Shown piece by piece: positions 54,262 to 64,000 of a stretch of DNA of 64,000 nucleotides. The number at the start of each line of letters is the position of its first letter. The first letter of the stretch is position 1. The DNA is from Poecilobothrus nobilitatus (taxonomy: Eukaryota; Arthropoda; Insecta; Diptera; Dolichopodidae), in NCBI GenBank assembly GCA_947095535.1, contig OX352773.1:111979950-112043949 (forward strand), in the 5' to 3' direction. The notes under the pieces were generated by a model that had not been told where the DNA came from, ran no database searches, and worked only from the letters and a program-made list of their open reading frames with translations. Position numbers and translations under genes: made by a program.

Positions 54262-57200
54262 TTATGTTGATTCCAACCACCAATAGTTTCTTTTAATTAG
54301 TGCGTCCTTGTAAGGAATACTGATATCGTATTCTAAGTAGTCTCCGTTAATGTTGCCCGGGTTATATTCGATAGTTTTGCATGTTGCCCGTCTGCAATAG
54401 TGATATAGTATAGGGACATGATTTTGGTTTTGAATATAACCGTTTTTATCCAAAAATATGAAATGCTCAGGGGCAATAAATCCCGTGAGCAGAGTCTTTT
54501 TAATGTACTCCTCATTGTGGTAGAATATATGAGATATTAGACCTTTTTTTGGAGTGTTTTGTGCTCTCTCATAATGGTTTCGAATCAATTTTAAAAGAAA
54601 ATTGTCGATTCTTATAATTTTTGCTTCCTTGTATAAATATTTATTTGAGTAATAATGTTTATTTGATACAAACTCTTATACACTTTCTTTCGAATTTGGG
54701 TATTTTTTCCATTAAACTTGCGCTGATATTGTACCATATGGATACACCATATAAGTGTAGGCCTTATTAAAGTTTGATAGCATATTATTTTGACTCTATC
54801 ACTTACCTTTTGTTATATAATAGTTTTTTAGCTATTATGACGGACTTGTTACCTTTGGAAATTGTATATTTCATATGCTCAGAGTAGTTCAAATTACGGT
54901 GTAGAAAAACTCCGAGATATTTAATAACGTTTTTGTTTGCTAGTGGTGAATTAGTTGGGATCTTATAGAAAAATCTTTCCAATTTTTTCTTATATCTGAA
55001 CTTGTTTTGTCAACTGTATTACGAAATAACACGTTTCGCATTTATCAAAGTTCACTTTTAATATCCAGATTTTGCAATAGTCCAGAATGATGTTAAACAT
55101 TTTTTGGACTTTGGATTCTTATTTATTTTGGATTGTTATGTTACTTACTATGTTATCCGCAGAATTAACTATAATATCGTCGGCGAAAGCTAATGAATAA
55201 TTATTACCTTTTAATCGATCTAATAAATGTAGCAGGTCTGTTATGTAAATTGAAAAAAGAATGGGTGAGTTAACAATGCCTTGTTGTAGACCGTTTTCGA
55301 TTGAAAAAGTATTATTTATTATATTTTGTTGATAATGTATCGAAAATTTATTACCATATAACAGGCTTTGTGCAGGATAAGTGCAATAAAATGTGATGGA
55401 AATATATATTTTATTAGCTTGTATATTAAGCCATCCAACCACACGGAATTAAATGCCTTTTCCAAATCGACCAAACAGGCACCGACGCCATAATTTTTGT
55501 TTATAAACCAACATATATCTGAAGTTAGTTTTGTTATGGTGTGGATAGTTCCATGTCTATATCTGAAACCAAACTGATTTTGGGTTAAAATATTTTTTGA
55601 ATTAACGAAGCTTGTGATTTTATCGTTTATGAGCGTTTCAAATACTTTAGTAATGTTAGGCATTAAGCTTACTGTCCTATAATTACTACGATTTGTAGAG
55701 TCTTTGCCTGGTTTCTTTAGCAATACAGTTTTCGATATTTTCCAAATTTTCGGGAAATACGAATTGTTTATTGCGTTATTAAACAATATAACACATTTAG
55801 AAATTATTAAACTACTTAAATTTTTTAGTACTATATTTCATATTTTATCAGCACCAGCAGAAGTTTTATTTTTCAAAGCTTTTAATTTTATCCAAAGTTC
55901 TGATTGGTTTGTCAACTGGCTAAATTCACGACTTGGGTCTGACGATTTATTTGTTTGCATTTGCTCAGTATTTGATTTAAAATTATTAACTTCGTTAAGT
56001 ATATTGGTGTGTACTCTATTATTTATCGGTATTTGGATTTTGGAGATTTTTCTAAGTAAGAGCCTAAGACGTTGTAAATTTGTGTTTGATCTGTTAATAA
56101 GTATTTATTTGTGCTGGTTGTATTTAAGTTTGTAATATCGATATTGTTTTAAGAAAGTAATGAAATATCATTTTGATCTATGTGCAGGCTGTTAATTTGG
56201 TTGTATTTTTTTCTGCGAAATATTTGATTTAATTCTGGAAACATATTTGCACTGTTTTTTGGTGAGATTTTTTTAAGACGACGTTGCCAGTAATTGTTTA
56301 TTTCTATTTGAATTTTTTGCTTGATAAGGGTTTTTATATTATTCAGAAGACTTTTGAGTAAATTTACATTATGTATAGATATTTGGAGTCTTTGTTTATT
56401 AATTTTATGTAAATCTTTCATTAGACTATTTTTTTTTATTTAAAAGCATTTTTAACTTTGTAGAGCAAAATTTATTCAAGTTATTGGTATTTTTATATTT
56501 TGGTAAATTCACTTCGTTCGTTGTTTTAAAAATTATTTTGTTTAACTGTGACAAGTGGTAATCGATATTATGGCAAGTAATATTATTGTTATCCACAATT
56601 TTATTGTCATTAGCGGTATAGTTGCTAATATAATTGTAGTCTAATTTTTTTTTGAATAAACTCCATTTGGCTTTTGCGAAAAGGCAGGCATTGTTACATG
56701 ATAACTCTTTAAGTAAAATCTCGTCATTGCTAATATTAATTAATGTGCATATGGCATTGTGATCACTATCATATGGAATCGTGGTAAGTTTATTCTTGTG
56801 TTGTAGAAAGTTTATGTTAATTCTAACATCTGTAATTACGACATCTATATAAGAGTTTGCACGAGGTAGTGTTGGTGCATCAGTCAATATAAGATTACTC
56901 TTATAAATTATTTTATTGTTTTGCAGCCATTTGTATAGTTGTATACCTCTAGCATTGTTTGAAGTATTAAGCTATTATGTATGTTTGGCATTGAAATGGC
57001 CCGTTAATAAATAAAAATTATTAAGATTGTTTAGATTTAATGTTACAAATATTTTTTCTAGTTCTGTTAAAAATTGTTATAGGAATTTCTATCTGATGCA
57101 TAAATAGAAATTATAAACAATTTTTTTCTTTGCTGTAATTGTAATGATGTGATGCACGGTTCGATACATAAGAATTCATCGAAAATGCTATTTTTTACAA

Positions 57201-57440
57201 TTTCATAGCGAAAATCTTTCTTTGTGCCTATGGCAACACCTCCACCATCGACATCTGTACTTCTATCTCTTTTTATCAAATTAAAGTTATCAATCGCCAT
57301 ATGATCATTTGATTTGAGTTTTGTTTCACTCATGCAAATTATGTCAGGCCTATTATTTTTGAGAAAGTGAATAAGAGTTAATTTTTTATTGTAGGAGACA
57401 AGAGAATTTACATTAATAAAAATGATTTTGTAGATGTTTG
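54262..57440 (-). pseudogene. N3 ORF2 (endonuclease + RT), broken
   Basis: Endonuclease: PDIICMSETKLKSNDHMAI, DRSTDVDGGGVAIGTKKDF (57,333-57,067). The middle motif reads LLTGHFNAKH (about 56,995) where GDFNAKH is usual, so a catalytic Asp is His. The SDH motif is kept in YDSDHNAICTLI (56,770). RT: SNYRTVSLMPNITKVFETLI, GACLVDLEKAFNSVWLDGLI, QGIVNSPILFSIYITDLL and SLAFADDIIV (FADD kept). The C-terminal segment ends DALIKRNYWWLEST. Stops interrupt it near 55,119 and throughout 55,100-54,600. Confidence 0.8.
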
Positions 57441-57479
57441 TAAAATTAATTATATTGGTGGTTGGATTCTACATTCATA

Positions 57480-58574
57480 TAATCAAATAATATTCTTACT
57501 CTTTTTGTATTGGTACTGATTTTTTCCTCGACATTATTAAATTTTTTTTGCAATTCAGTAATACATTTACGTATTTCTAATAAAATGTGAATTTGAATGA
57601 AATTTTTCTTTTGGATCATCCAGCTTTACTGTACATTATCCAGGTATGTGGTTATTTCCACATTTAACGCATCTGAAGTCCATTTTGCAGTTGGCTGAAG
57701 AGTGCTCAAAACGTTGGCAGCGGGTATATTGTAATATTTTGAGTTTGTGAATTCGTTCCCATCGGACTATTTGGTGATCTAGTGATTTTATTTTGAGTAT
57801 TTCATTAATAGGTGATTTTGCTGATGCCTGTACTATGAAGTGAGGTAGAAGCCTATTTTTGTATGAGGAAAATTTAGTGGATAGATTTGGTGAGAACTTT
57901 CTCCAACTTTATTGTATCGTTTTCTTTTGTTTTTAGGATATCGAGCACTTCATCGCAGGAATATACCCCACTCAAACCTTTCAATACTGGTGTCACTTTT
58001 TTTTCTTCTTTTGGTGTGAAGGTGTAATAATTTATGTCTGATTTTTCCAATAAATAGCGTGCTTTTTTATAATCATCAATATTAAATTTATATAATACAT
58101 TATTTTTTTCGCTGGAATGCTTAATAAAGAAATCTTTAATTTTTAATGCCTCTCAAATCATTAACTGCCTCTTTTCCAGGCTCATTGTTCGTTTCCATAA
58201 GGGTGGCATAATAGTTATTTGACGAAGTTAACTGACTCCTCGAAGTTACTGACTCTGATGTCGCTTTCCTCGACATAATTGTTGTCAGCGTTATATTGCT
58301 GTATTATTTTTTGCAATCTGCGGTTATCTTCAGTTAATTTGACCAGCTGCTTTTTTAGCTCTCCAACCTCGTTGAGATCTACAGTTTTTACTTTAGGCAG
58401 GGCGCCTTCGTGTACAAGTTCAACTTCCGGGTTAGTACCAGTTTTTCGTTTTTTATTCAATTGAATCAATTTTGAATTAATTGATTCTTTTAGCGCATTA
58501 CTGCTTGTACCTGCCTCATCCTGCATGACCGCCGTCCTTTTGATAAAAGGATGCTGCCAGATGCGGTGCTTCAA
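57480..58574 (-). pseudogene. N3 ORF1 (gag-like)
   Basis: The open segment 58,574-58,215 starts MKHRIWQHPFIKRTAVMQDE and has a heptad-like coiled coil (VGELKKQLVKLTEDNRRLQK). After breaks, zinc knuckles appear near 57,745-57,640: RCQRFEHSSANCK and RCVKCGNNHIPG, with the final Cys lost to a stop. Such proteins coat the element RNA. Confidence 0.7.
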
Positions 58575-58620
58575 ATCAGTGTTAAGTGATAACTGTTACT
58601 TATTTAACCAGTAAAATTTA

Positions 58621-59005
58621 ATTTCTTCTTCAAAAGTTCTATGTGTACTCCTCTTGAACTCGCGCCGAACGTGAGTTAATGAAAAATAAATTTTAAATTA
58701 TTATTATTAATTGTTTTTTAATTTCCCAAAATTTCCAAAAAAAAATTTTTTTTTTTTTCTTCAAATAATGTTGACTTGGCATAATTTCTCAAAAAATTTA
58801 AATGGTATTTAATTTCATTAATTCTATAATTTAATTTTCGTATTCGTATTTCTTGCATCAGTTCATGTCGAAACACATCCAAATCTGAAAATTTGAAATT
58901 TTTCTGATTTGTTCCTCGAAGCACCTCTAGATATGCATCAAGATTATCCCTTGCATTTGCGGCATTTTGAGATTTTTTTTTTGGAATCAACAAGTTTGTA
59001 TTCAA
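58621..59005 (-). pseudogene. Unassigned ORF upstream of N3
   Basis: Ninety-five codons from ATG 59005: MNTNLLIPKKKSQNAANARD, then DAYLEVLRGTNQKNFKFSDL, then a basic helix-rich end (IRIRKLNYRINEIKYHLNFL). Composition is protein-like, but I recognise no family. It could be the 5' part of N3 or an independent remnant. Confidence 0.35.
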
Positions 59006-59640
59006 ATGCGATTCCTACACTTTTTTTAACGGAAGAGTCGGATTAGAATTGACGAATCTGAAGCTCCAATTAATATTATTGCGGTTGATGATATTAATAT
59101 GAGTAAATTAGATCAGATGAATTTTGAAGTTAATATCGTTGGCGAACAGGTTAGTACACAATGTCGTACACAATGTACACAATGTCGTACACAATGTACA
59201 CAATGTCGCAAAAGATAAAAGAATTTGGGATATTATAGAACTCTGACACGAAAGTTGCAAAACAAAATCAAAATTTCAAATAATGATATTTTAAATTTAA
59301 AGTTTAAAACTAAATTATCAAATACGTTGAAAAATAATAAAAATTCACAAAAAACCGGGTCAACATCTACTTATGCTTTCTGTAACCCAGCCATTAACTG
59401 ACCGACACATTTTTTGTAATATGTAAATGTAAAATAGTCGGTTACACACCAAAAAAAAAAATATCTTCGACTGAGCTCTGGTTCGCTCCATACGCCAAAG
59501 AGTACTTTTCGAGAAAATTGAAAAAGAAAGTTTGAAAATAAAAAAAAACAATCTGTTGATAAAATTTTTCGTAATTTTCAGTAAAGTTAGCTAGACTATT
59601 TTTGTAACTATATTTAAAAAATCAAGTGTTGCACTTGAAT
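59006..59640 (+). other. Remnant open frame and short tandem repeat
   Basis: A plus frame near 59,040 reads RIDESEAPINIIAVDDINM and runs into a ~21-bp tandem repeat (ACACAATGTCGTACACAATG, 59,155-59,212), then YYRTLTRKLQNKIKISNND further on. No family is identified. At 59,376-59,444 TGTAACC and GGTTACA form an inverted pair around GACCGAC/AGTCGG words, possibly a small mobile repeat. Confidence 0.35.
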
Positions 59641-59693
59641 AGTTTATCAGTAAATACAAAGATCTCATTTTTCCACTTTGTTCCATATCCCAT

Positions 59694-60245
59694 ATGTGTA
59701 TGGGGTATAAGGGTTATGGAAGTTGTTTAACGGATCCGCTTTTATCACTTATTGTCGAATCTCATATCTTTGTACATATACGTCAGTGTACATCCGCGTT
59801 TGAAATTTGGAAAACGTTAAAAAGGTTATATGAAGATAAAGGACTTTCTCGTAAAATTCGGACTACTGAGAAACCTTATATCTACTAGATTGAAAAATTG
59901 TGAAGGAATGCAAGATTATGTAGATCAAATTATGTGTTACTCCAACAAATTGCTTGGAATTGGTTTTAAAATAACAGATGAGTGGATGGGGGCTATTTTA
60001 TTGGCTGATTTAAATGATAGCTATAAACCATTCATTATGGGAATGGAAGCTTCAGATTCTAAAATAAGTTCTGACAACATTATCTCAAAGCTTCGGGACT
60101 CAAATAAAAATGCAGGAAAAGGGGAGAAGTTTTCATTGGAAAGAAGAAAAATTTTTATAAGAACAAATTAAGTAAAAGAAAATGTTATAATTGTAGTTTA
60201 GAAGGTCGTTTAAGTGCGCCGTGTGAAAAGTCTAAACGAAACAAC
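59694..60245 (+). pseudogene. gag: Copia Gag region
   Basis: Segments in two frames: LTDPLLSLIVESHIFVHIRQ with AFEIWKTLKRLYEDKG (59,694-59,888), then LKNCEGMQDYVDQIMCYSNK and LGIGFKITDEWMGAILLADL (59,830-60,171). A shift leads to a knuckle-like CYNCSLEGRLSAPC (60,184-60,225) that lacks the usual His. The type is the UBN2 Gag of copia elements, which forms the particle. Confidence 0.75.
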
Positions 60246-60299
60246 TTTGGGAAAGGAAAGGACCAAATATCAAAAATGGCAATGCTTTTACCACATTAT

Positions 60300-61434
60300 T
60301 AACTTCAAACAAGAAAAATAATAATAGTGAATGGTACATAAATTACGGAGCTTCAAACCATATGACGCCAAATTTGAAAATCTTGGAAAATGTAAGAAAT
60401 TCAAATGTTATATCAATTTTAAGTGCCAATAACTCTAAATGCCAACAACTCAAATGGGAAATCTAAAACTCGAATTAAACGAAACTGATATTAAAATCGA
60501 TAATATTTTGCATGTTCCAGATTTAGTTGGTAACTTATTATCTGTAAATAAAATTGTTAAAAAAGGTAATTCGATTTTATTCAATAAAAATGGTTACGAA
60601 ATAAAAAATGCTAAAGGTGAGATTATTGTGAACTGTAAACCCGAAAACGGAATATATAAGATTAACGGTAATACGGGTATGTGTATGCTAAAGAATAAAC
60701 TGGAAAATGCGCTCCTATGGAATCGGCGTTTAGTTCATGTGAATTTTCAAAACTTATTAAAAATACGTGACGGTTTAGTTAAGGGTGTAAATTTTAGTGA
60801 TGACGATACCGAAATTAAAAACTGCAAAATTTGTGCAGAAGGTAAACAAACTCGCATTCCATTTAAAACGTTGGAAAAAGAGCAACCGAATTATTGGAGT
60901 TAGTGCACTCGCATCTTTGTGCGCCCATGGAAACAACATCTTTAGGAGGTTCAATATATTTCCTGTTATTTATTGATGATTTTTCAAGAAAGGTTTTTAT
61001 TTATTTTCTAAGAAATAAAAGTGAAGTTTTAAATGAATTTAAAAAATGTAAACATCTAGTTGAAAATCAATTGAACAAAAGAATAAAGGTATTACGAACC
61101 GATAACGTAAAAGAATATGTTCATCATGGAATGGCAATTTTTTTATCACAAAGTGGAATAATTCATCAAAACACAAATATATATACACTACAACAAAATG
61201 GTGTTACCGAACGAATGAATCGTTCAATTGTAGAGAAGGCAAAATGTATGTTGTTTGATGCTAATTTGCTAAAATTTTATTGGGCTGAAGCCGTTTGTGG
61301 TTATTTTCTTAATAAATAAAAGTGTTAACGTAAATCAAAAAATTCCAAATATTTTATAGTAAAGAAGTTGATTTATCTAACATTAAAATTTTTGGTAGTT
61401 CAGTGATGGTACATATTCCAAAAGAAAGAAGTAA
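60300..61434 (+). pseudogene. pol: Copia Pol: protease and integrase, catalytic residues lost
   Basis: Protease: EWYINYGASNHMTPN near 60,335, where DSGA is expected, so the active Asp is lost. The pre-integrase finger reads LWNRRLVHVN (60,715), Asn for the first His, with CKICAEGKQTRIPF kept. The integrase core reads LVHSHLCAPM (60,902), His for the first catalytic Asp; LRTDNVKEYV keeps the second and QQNGVTERMNR the Glu. It continues SKEVDLSNIKIFGSSVMVHI to about 61,434 and ends there. Confidence 0.85.
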
Positions 61435-61889
61435 AAATAAATAAAAAAAATTTTTAAAAAAACAGCTTTTTTGAACTAAAGAAAATAAATTTTTAATAGC
61501 AAATTTTTCTGTAATTTTCTAAACTATATTGTTACAATCGAGATTTCTTTGAAAAGTTTATTTCAATATGTCAAATATATATACAAATATAAGTATATAT
61601 AAGTTCTAAAATCTGTGAAATTAATATAAAAGCTGGAGGCAAAATTTAAAAATATAAGTTTATAGTTATGCGTTTGTTACCTCCAGCTTTTATTTTAATT
61701 TCACAGACTTTAAAACTTATATATACTTATATTTATATATATATTTGACATATTGAAATAAACTTTTTCAAAGAAATATCGATTGTAACAATATAGTTTA
61801 GAAAATTACAGAAAAATTTGCTATTAAAAATTTATTTTCTACTTTTTAGTTCAAAAAAGCTGTTTTTTTAAAAATTTTTTTTATTTATT
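61434..61889. repeat. Long palindrome, ~205-bp arms and 40-bp loop
   Basis: The left arm (61,434-61,639) and right arm (61,680-61,889) are reverse complements with few differences, meeting at AGCTGGAGG / CCTCCAGCT. The loop is about 40 bases. It starts exactly where the copia sequence ends. It may be a foldback-type MITE. Transcripts would fold into long double-stranded RNA. Confidence 0.85.
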
Positions 61890-62050
61890 TTATTTTATTC
61901 TTTTTAGTAACGACAAATATAAGTATTAAATTGAAATTTTTTTTTTTTTCCTTGTTTAATTTTGAATTTTTACAGTTGCTCTTACAGTCTATAATTATAT
62001 TATTACCTGTTATAATATAGAATATATTGAATTTTTTTATTATTAATTTA
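61890..62050. other. AT-rich spacer
   Basis: No copia sequence resumes after the palindrome. T-rich DNA leads into the tandem repeat. Confidence 0.5.
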
Positions 62051-64000
62051 TTGTGGCAAAATTTTTAAAAAATTAAGAAAACGTTGCATAGCTAAATTCA
62101 AAATTTGAATAAAAATATTGCAATTTTATAATGTTCTTTATTTCCACTTAAAAATGCAACCCTTTAAAAACTTTGATTTATATACTGCCTTGTTTTTTCT
62201 TTCTTTTATAGATTGACATTTTAATATTTTTTTTTTCTATGTGTTATGTGTGTAAATATCAGATGTGCACATATACATAAGAAATAGCCTTTAAAAATAT
62301 TTAAAAAACAATCAAAGTAACATTTTTTGTTCTCTTTTTTTCTATTCGTTTTTATTTTTCTTCCAGTATTACATTTTACTTTTTTTTTCTGTTATTTAGG
62401 TACGCTAAGAACTTATTTTTTTTTTAATATAAAATTTATGCATACAGTCTATTTAAAAAATAGAAATTATTAGCTATAGAACATTCTGAATTTTTTTTTG
62501 TTCGTTTATGTTAACCGTCCATTCATATGCAAACATAAAATTTTTTTTCGTTTGTTTACCGTCCATTCATATAAATCTAATTGTTGGTATTAAAAAATAA
62601 TGAATCTATAACTACACACATTATATACTGATATATTCATTCATATACATATTATAGTAGTATGGATACTATATAATGATCTGAACTTCTGGTTGTTGTA
62701 TTATATATTGTGGCAAAATTTTTAAAAAATTGAGAATACGTTGCATAGCTAAATTCAAAATTTAAATAAAAATATTGCAATTTTATAATGTTCTTTATTT
62801 CCACTTAAAATGCGACCCTTTAAAAACTTTGATTCATACACTGCCTTGTTTTTTCTTTCTTTTCATAACATAACATTTTAATATTTTTTTTTTTTATCTG
62901 TTATGTACGGAAATATCAAACGTATGTTTCTTTCTTTTAAAATCATAACATTTTAATAGTTCTTTTTTTCTATCTGTTATGTAGGTAAATATCATATGAG
63001 CACAAATACTATTTCTTATGTAAAATAGTATACATACTATTTTACATAATAAAATATACAATTTTTTATGCCTATTTCTTATGACTTTAAAAATATTTAA
63101 AAACAATCAAAGTAACATTTTTTGTTCTCTTTTTTCTTCTATTCGTTTTTATTTTTCTTCCAGTATTACATTTTCCTTTTTTTTGTTTTCTGCTATTTAG
63201 GTACGCTAAGTATTTCTTTTTTTTTTTAAATGTTTTATTTATACATGCATTCTATTTAAAAAATATAAATTATAACCTATAGAACATTCTGATGTTTTTT
63301 TTGTTCGTTTATATTTACCGTCTATTCATATGCATACATAAAATTTTTTTTTGTTCGTTTATGTTTACCGTCCATTCATATAAATATAACTGTTGCTTAC
63401 ATATTAAAAAATAATAAATCTATAACTACATACATAAATAGCCATATATTCATTCATATACATATGTATCTATATTATGAGCTGAACTTCTCAGTGTTGC
63501 ATTATATCATAATGCGGCAAAATTTTAAAAAAATTAAGAAAACGTTGCATAGCTAAATTCAAAATTTAAATAAAAATATTGCAATTTTATAATGTTCTTT
63601 ATTTCCACTTAAAATGCGACCCTTTAAAATCTTTGATTCATACACTGCCTTGTTTTTTCTTTCTTTTCATAACATAACATTTTAATATTTTTTTTTTTTA
63701 TCTGTTATGTACGGAAATATCAAACGTATGAACCTTTCTTTTAAAATCAAAACATTTTAATAGTTCTTTTTTTCTATCTGTTATGTAGATAAATATCAGA
63801 TGTGAACATATACTATTTCTTATGTAAAATAGTATATATACTATTTTACATAATAAAATATACTATTTCTTATGTCTATTTCTTATGACTTTAAAAATAT
63901 TTAAAAACAATCAAAGTAACATTTTTTGTTCTCTTTTTTTCTATTCGTTTTTATTTTTCTTCCAGTATTACATTTTCCTTTTTTTTGTTTTCTGTTATTT
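62051..64000. repeat. Tandem repeat, 0.66-0.80-kb unit, three copies to the window end
   Basis: Units start at 62,051, 62,708 and 63,512 with GTGGCAAAATTTTTAAAAAA or GCGGCAAAATTTT, then AACGTTGCATAGCTAAATTC. Spacings are 657 and 804 bp. The second and third units contain an extra internal duplication of a CTGTTATGTA..AAATATCA segment and a small hairpin (TATGTAAAATAGTATA/CTATTTTACATA). Each unit has T-rich runs and two CCGTCCATTCATAT words. The third unit runs past the window. There is no coding capacity. Confidence 0.85.

Larger units (their letters stand above)
54262..58620 (-). mobile_element. Non-LTR retrotransposon N3, degenerate
   Basis: Minus-strand order: ORF1 with coiled coil and zinc knuckles (58,574-57,480), endonuclease (57,440-56,430), RT (55,790-55,119) and a C-terminal segment (54,588-54,262). 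The type resembles Jockey-like elements. Its 3' terminus is not sharply defined. It lies next to the end of PolB copy (c). Confidence 0.8.
59650..61434 (+). mobile_element. Ty1/copia-like element, truncated and mutated
   Basis: It carries the Gag UBN2 region, a degenerate zinc knuckle, protease, pre-integrase finger and integrase core in copia order, all on the plus strand. No LTR is seen. RT and RNase H are missing because the sequence ends at the edge of a long palindrome (61,434). Confidence 0.8.

Noticed and set aside
55704..56135. 143-codon plus-strand hydrophobic frame
   Set aside because: It overlaps the antisense of N3 ORF2, which has endonuclease and RT motifs on the minus strand.
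59456..59526. Host exon (open plus frame reading STELWFAPYAKEYFS)
   Set aside because: It is under 25 codons, with no splice context and no recognised family. Too little to call a gene.

Overview
This window looks like repeat-dense, very AT-rich chromosomal DNA from an insect, most likely a fly (Diptera, Brachycera). I see no intact host gene, no rRNA and no CRISPR array. Every recognisable protein belongs to a transposon or an endogenised virus-like element. Evidence for a fly: an Env-bearing errantivirus-type element with AGTTA...TAAC LTR ends; an LTR followed by a tRNA-Arg(UCG)-type primer site; an mdg1/412-like gag; and three non-coding repeats with a TATACCC/GGGTATA hairpin and a CCGTCCGTCCGT run, a design common in fly genomes. 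The species is not determined.

Layout. 1-2.4 kb: a GC-rich island, a tRNA-like fragment and a repeat (A1) carrying a 142-bp satellite. 2.4-14.07 kb: an errantivirus-like element with gag and env but no pol, split by non-LTR element N1 (5.4-9.74 kb). 14.1-20.97 kb: an mdg1/412-like gag-pol element on the minus strand, bounded by ~820-bp inverted (not direct) arms, with repeat B inside. 20.97-22.5 kb: repeat A2. 22.6-23.6 kb: an LTR, primer site and gag start (L5) that interrupts Polinton-type DNA polymerase copy (a), 23.6-26.07 kb.

26.4-40.4 kb: the richest part, a decayed Polinton/Maverick (b). Plus strand: packaging ATPase, small conserved virion-like ORFs, penton-like and pVI-like proteins, double jelly-roll major capsid protein, a small cysteine-rich ORF and an adenovirus-type protease. 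Minus strand: RVE integrase and protein-primed PolB. A 1.4-kb DNA transposon with terminal inverted repeats (TIRs) sits between the ATPase Walker A and Walker B motifs. A short inverted match near 26.42 and 40.36 kb may be the remains of the Polinton ends.

41-59 kb: non-LTR element N2 (minus); a third PolB copy (c, plus) cut by fragments N4 and N5, with N5 reverse transcriptase running in frame into PolB; then non-LTR element N3 (minus). 59.6-61.4 kb: a truncated Ty1/copia element with several mutated catalytic residues, ended by a ~455-bp near-perfect palindrome. 62.05 kb to the end: a 0.66-0.8-kb tandem repeat that continues past the window.

Nearly all coding regions carry frameshifts, stops or catalytic substitutions, so this is a nested graveyard in which Polinton genes were repeated targets. 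The least damaged genes are the Polinton protease and pVI-like gene, the mdg1-like gag and N1 ORF2.
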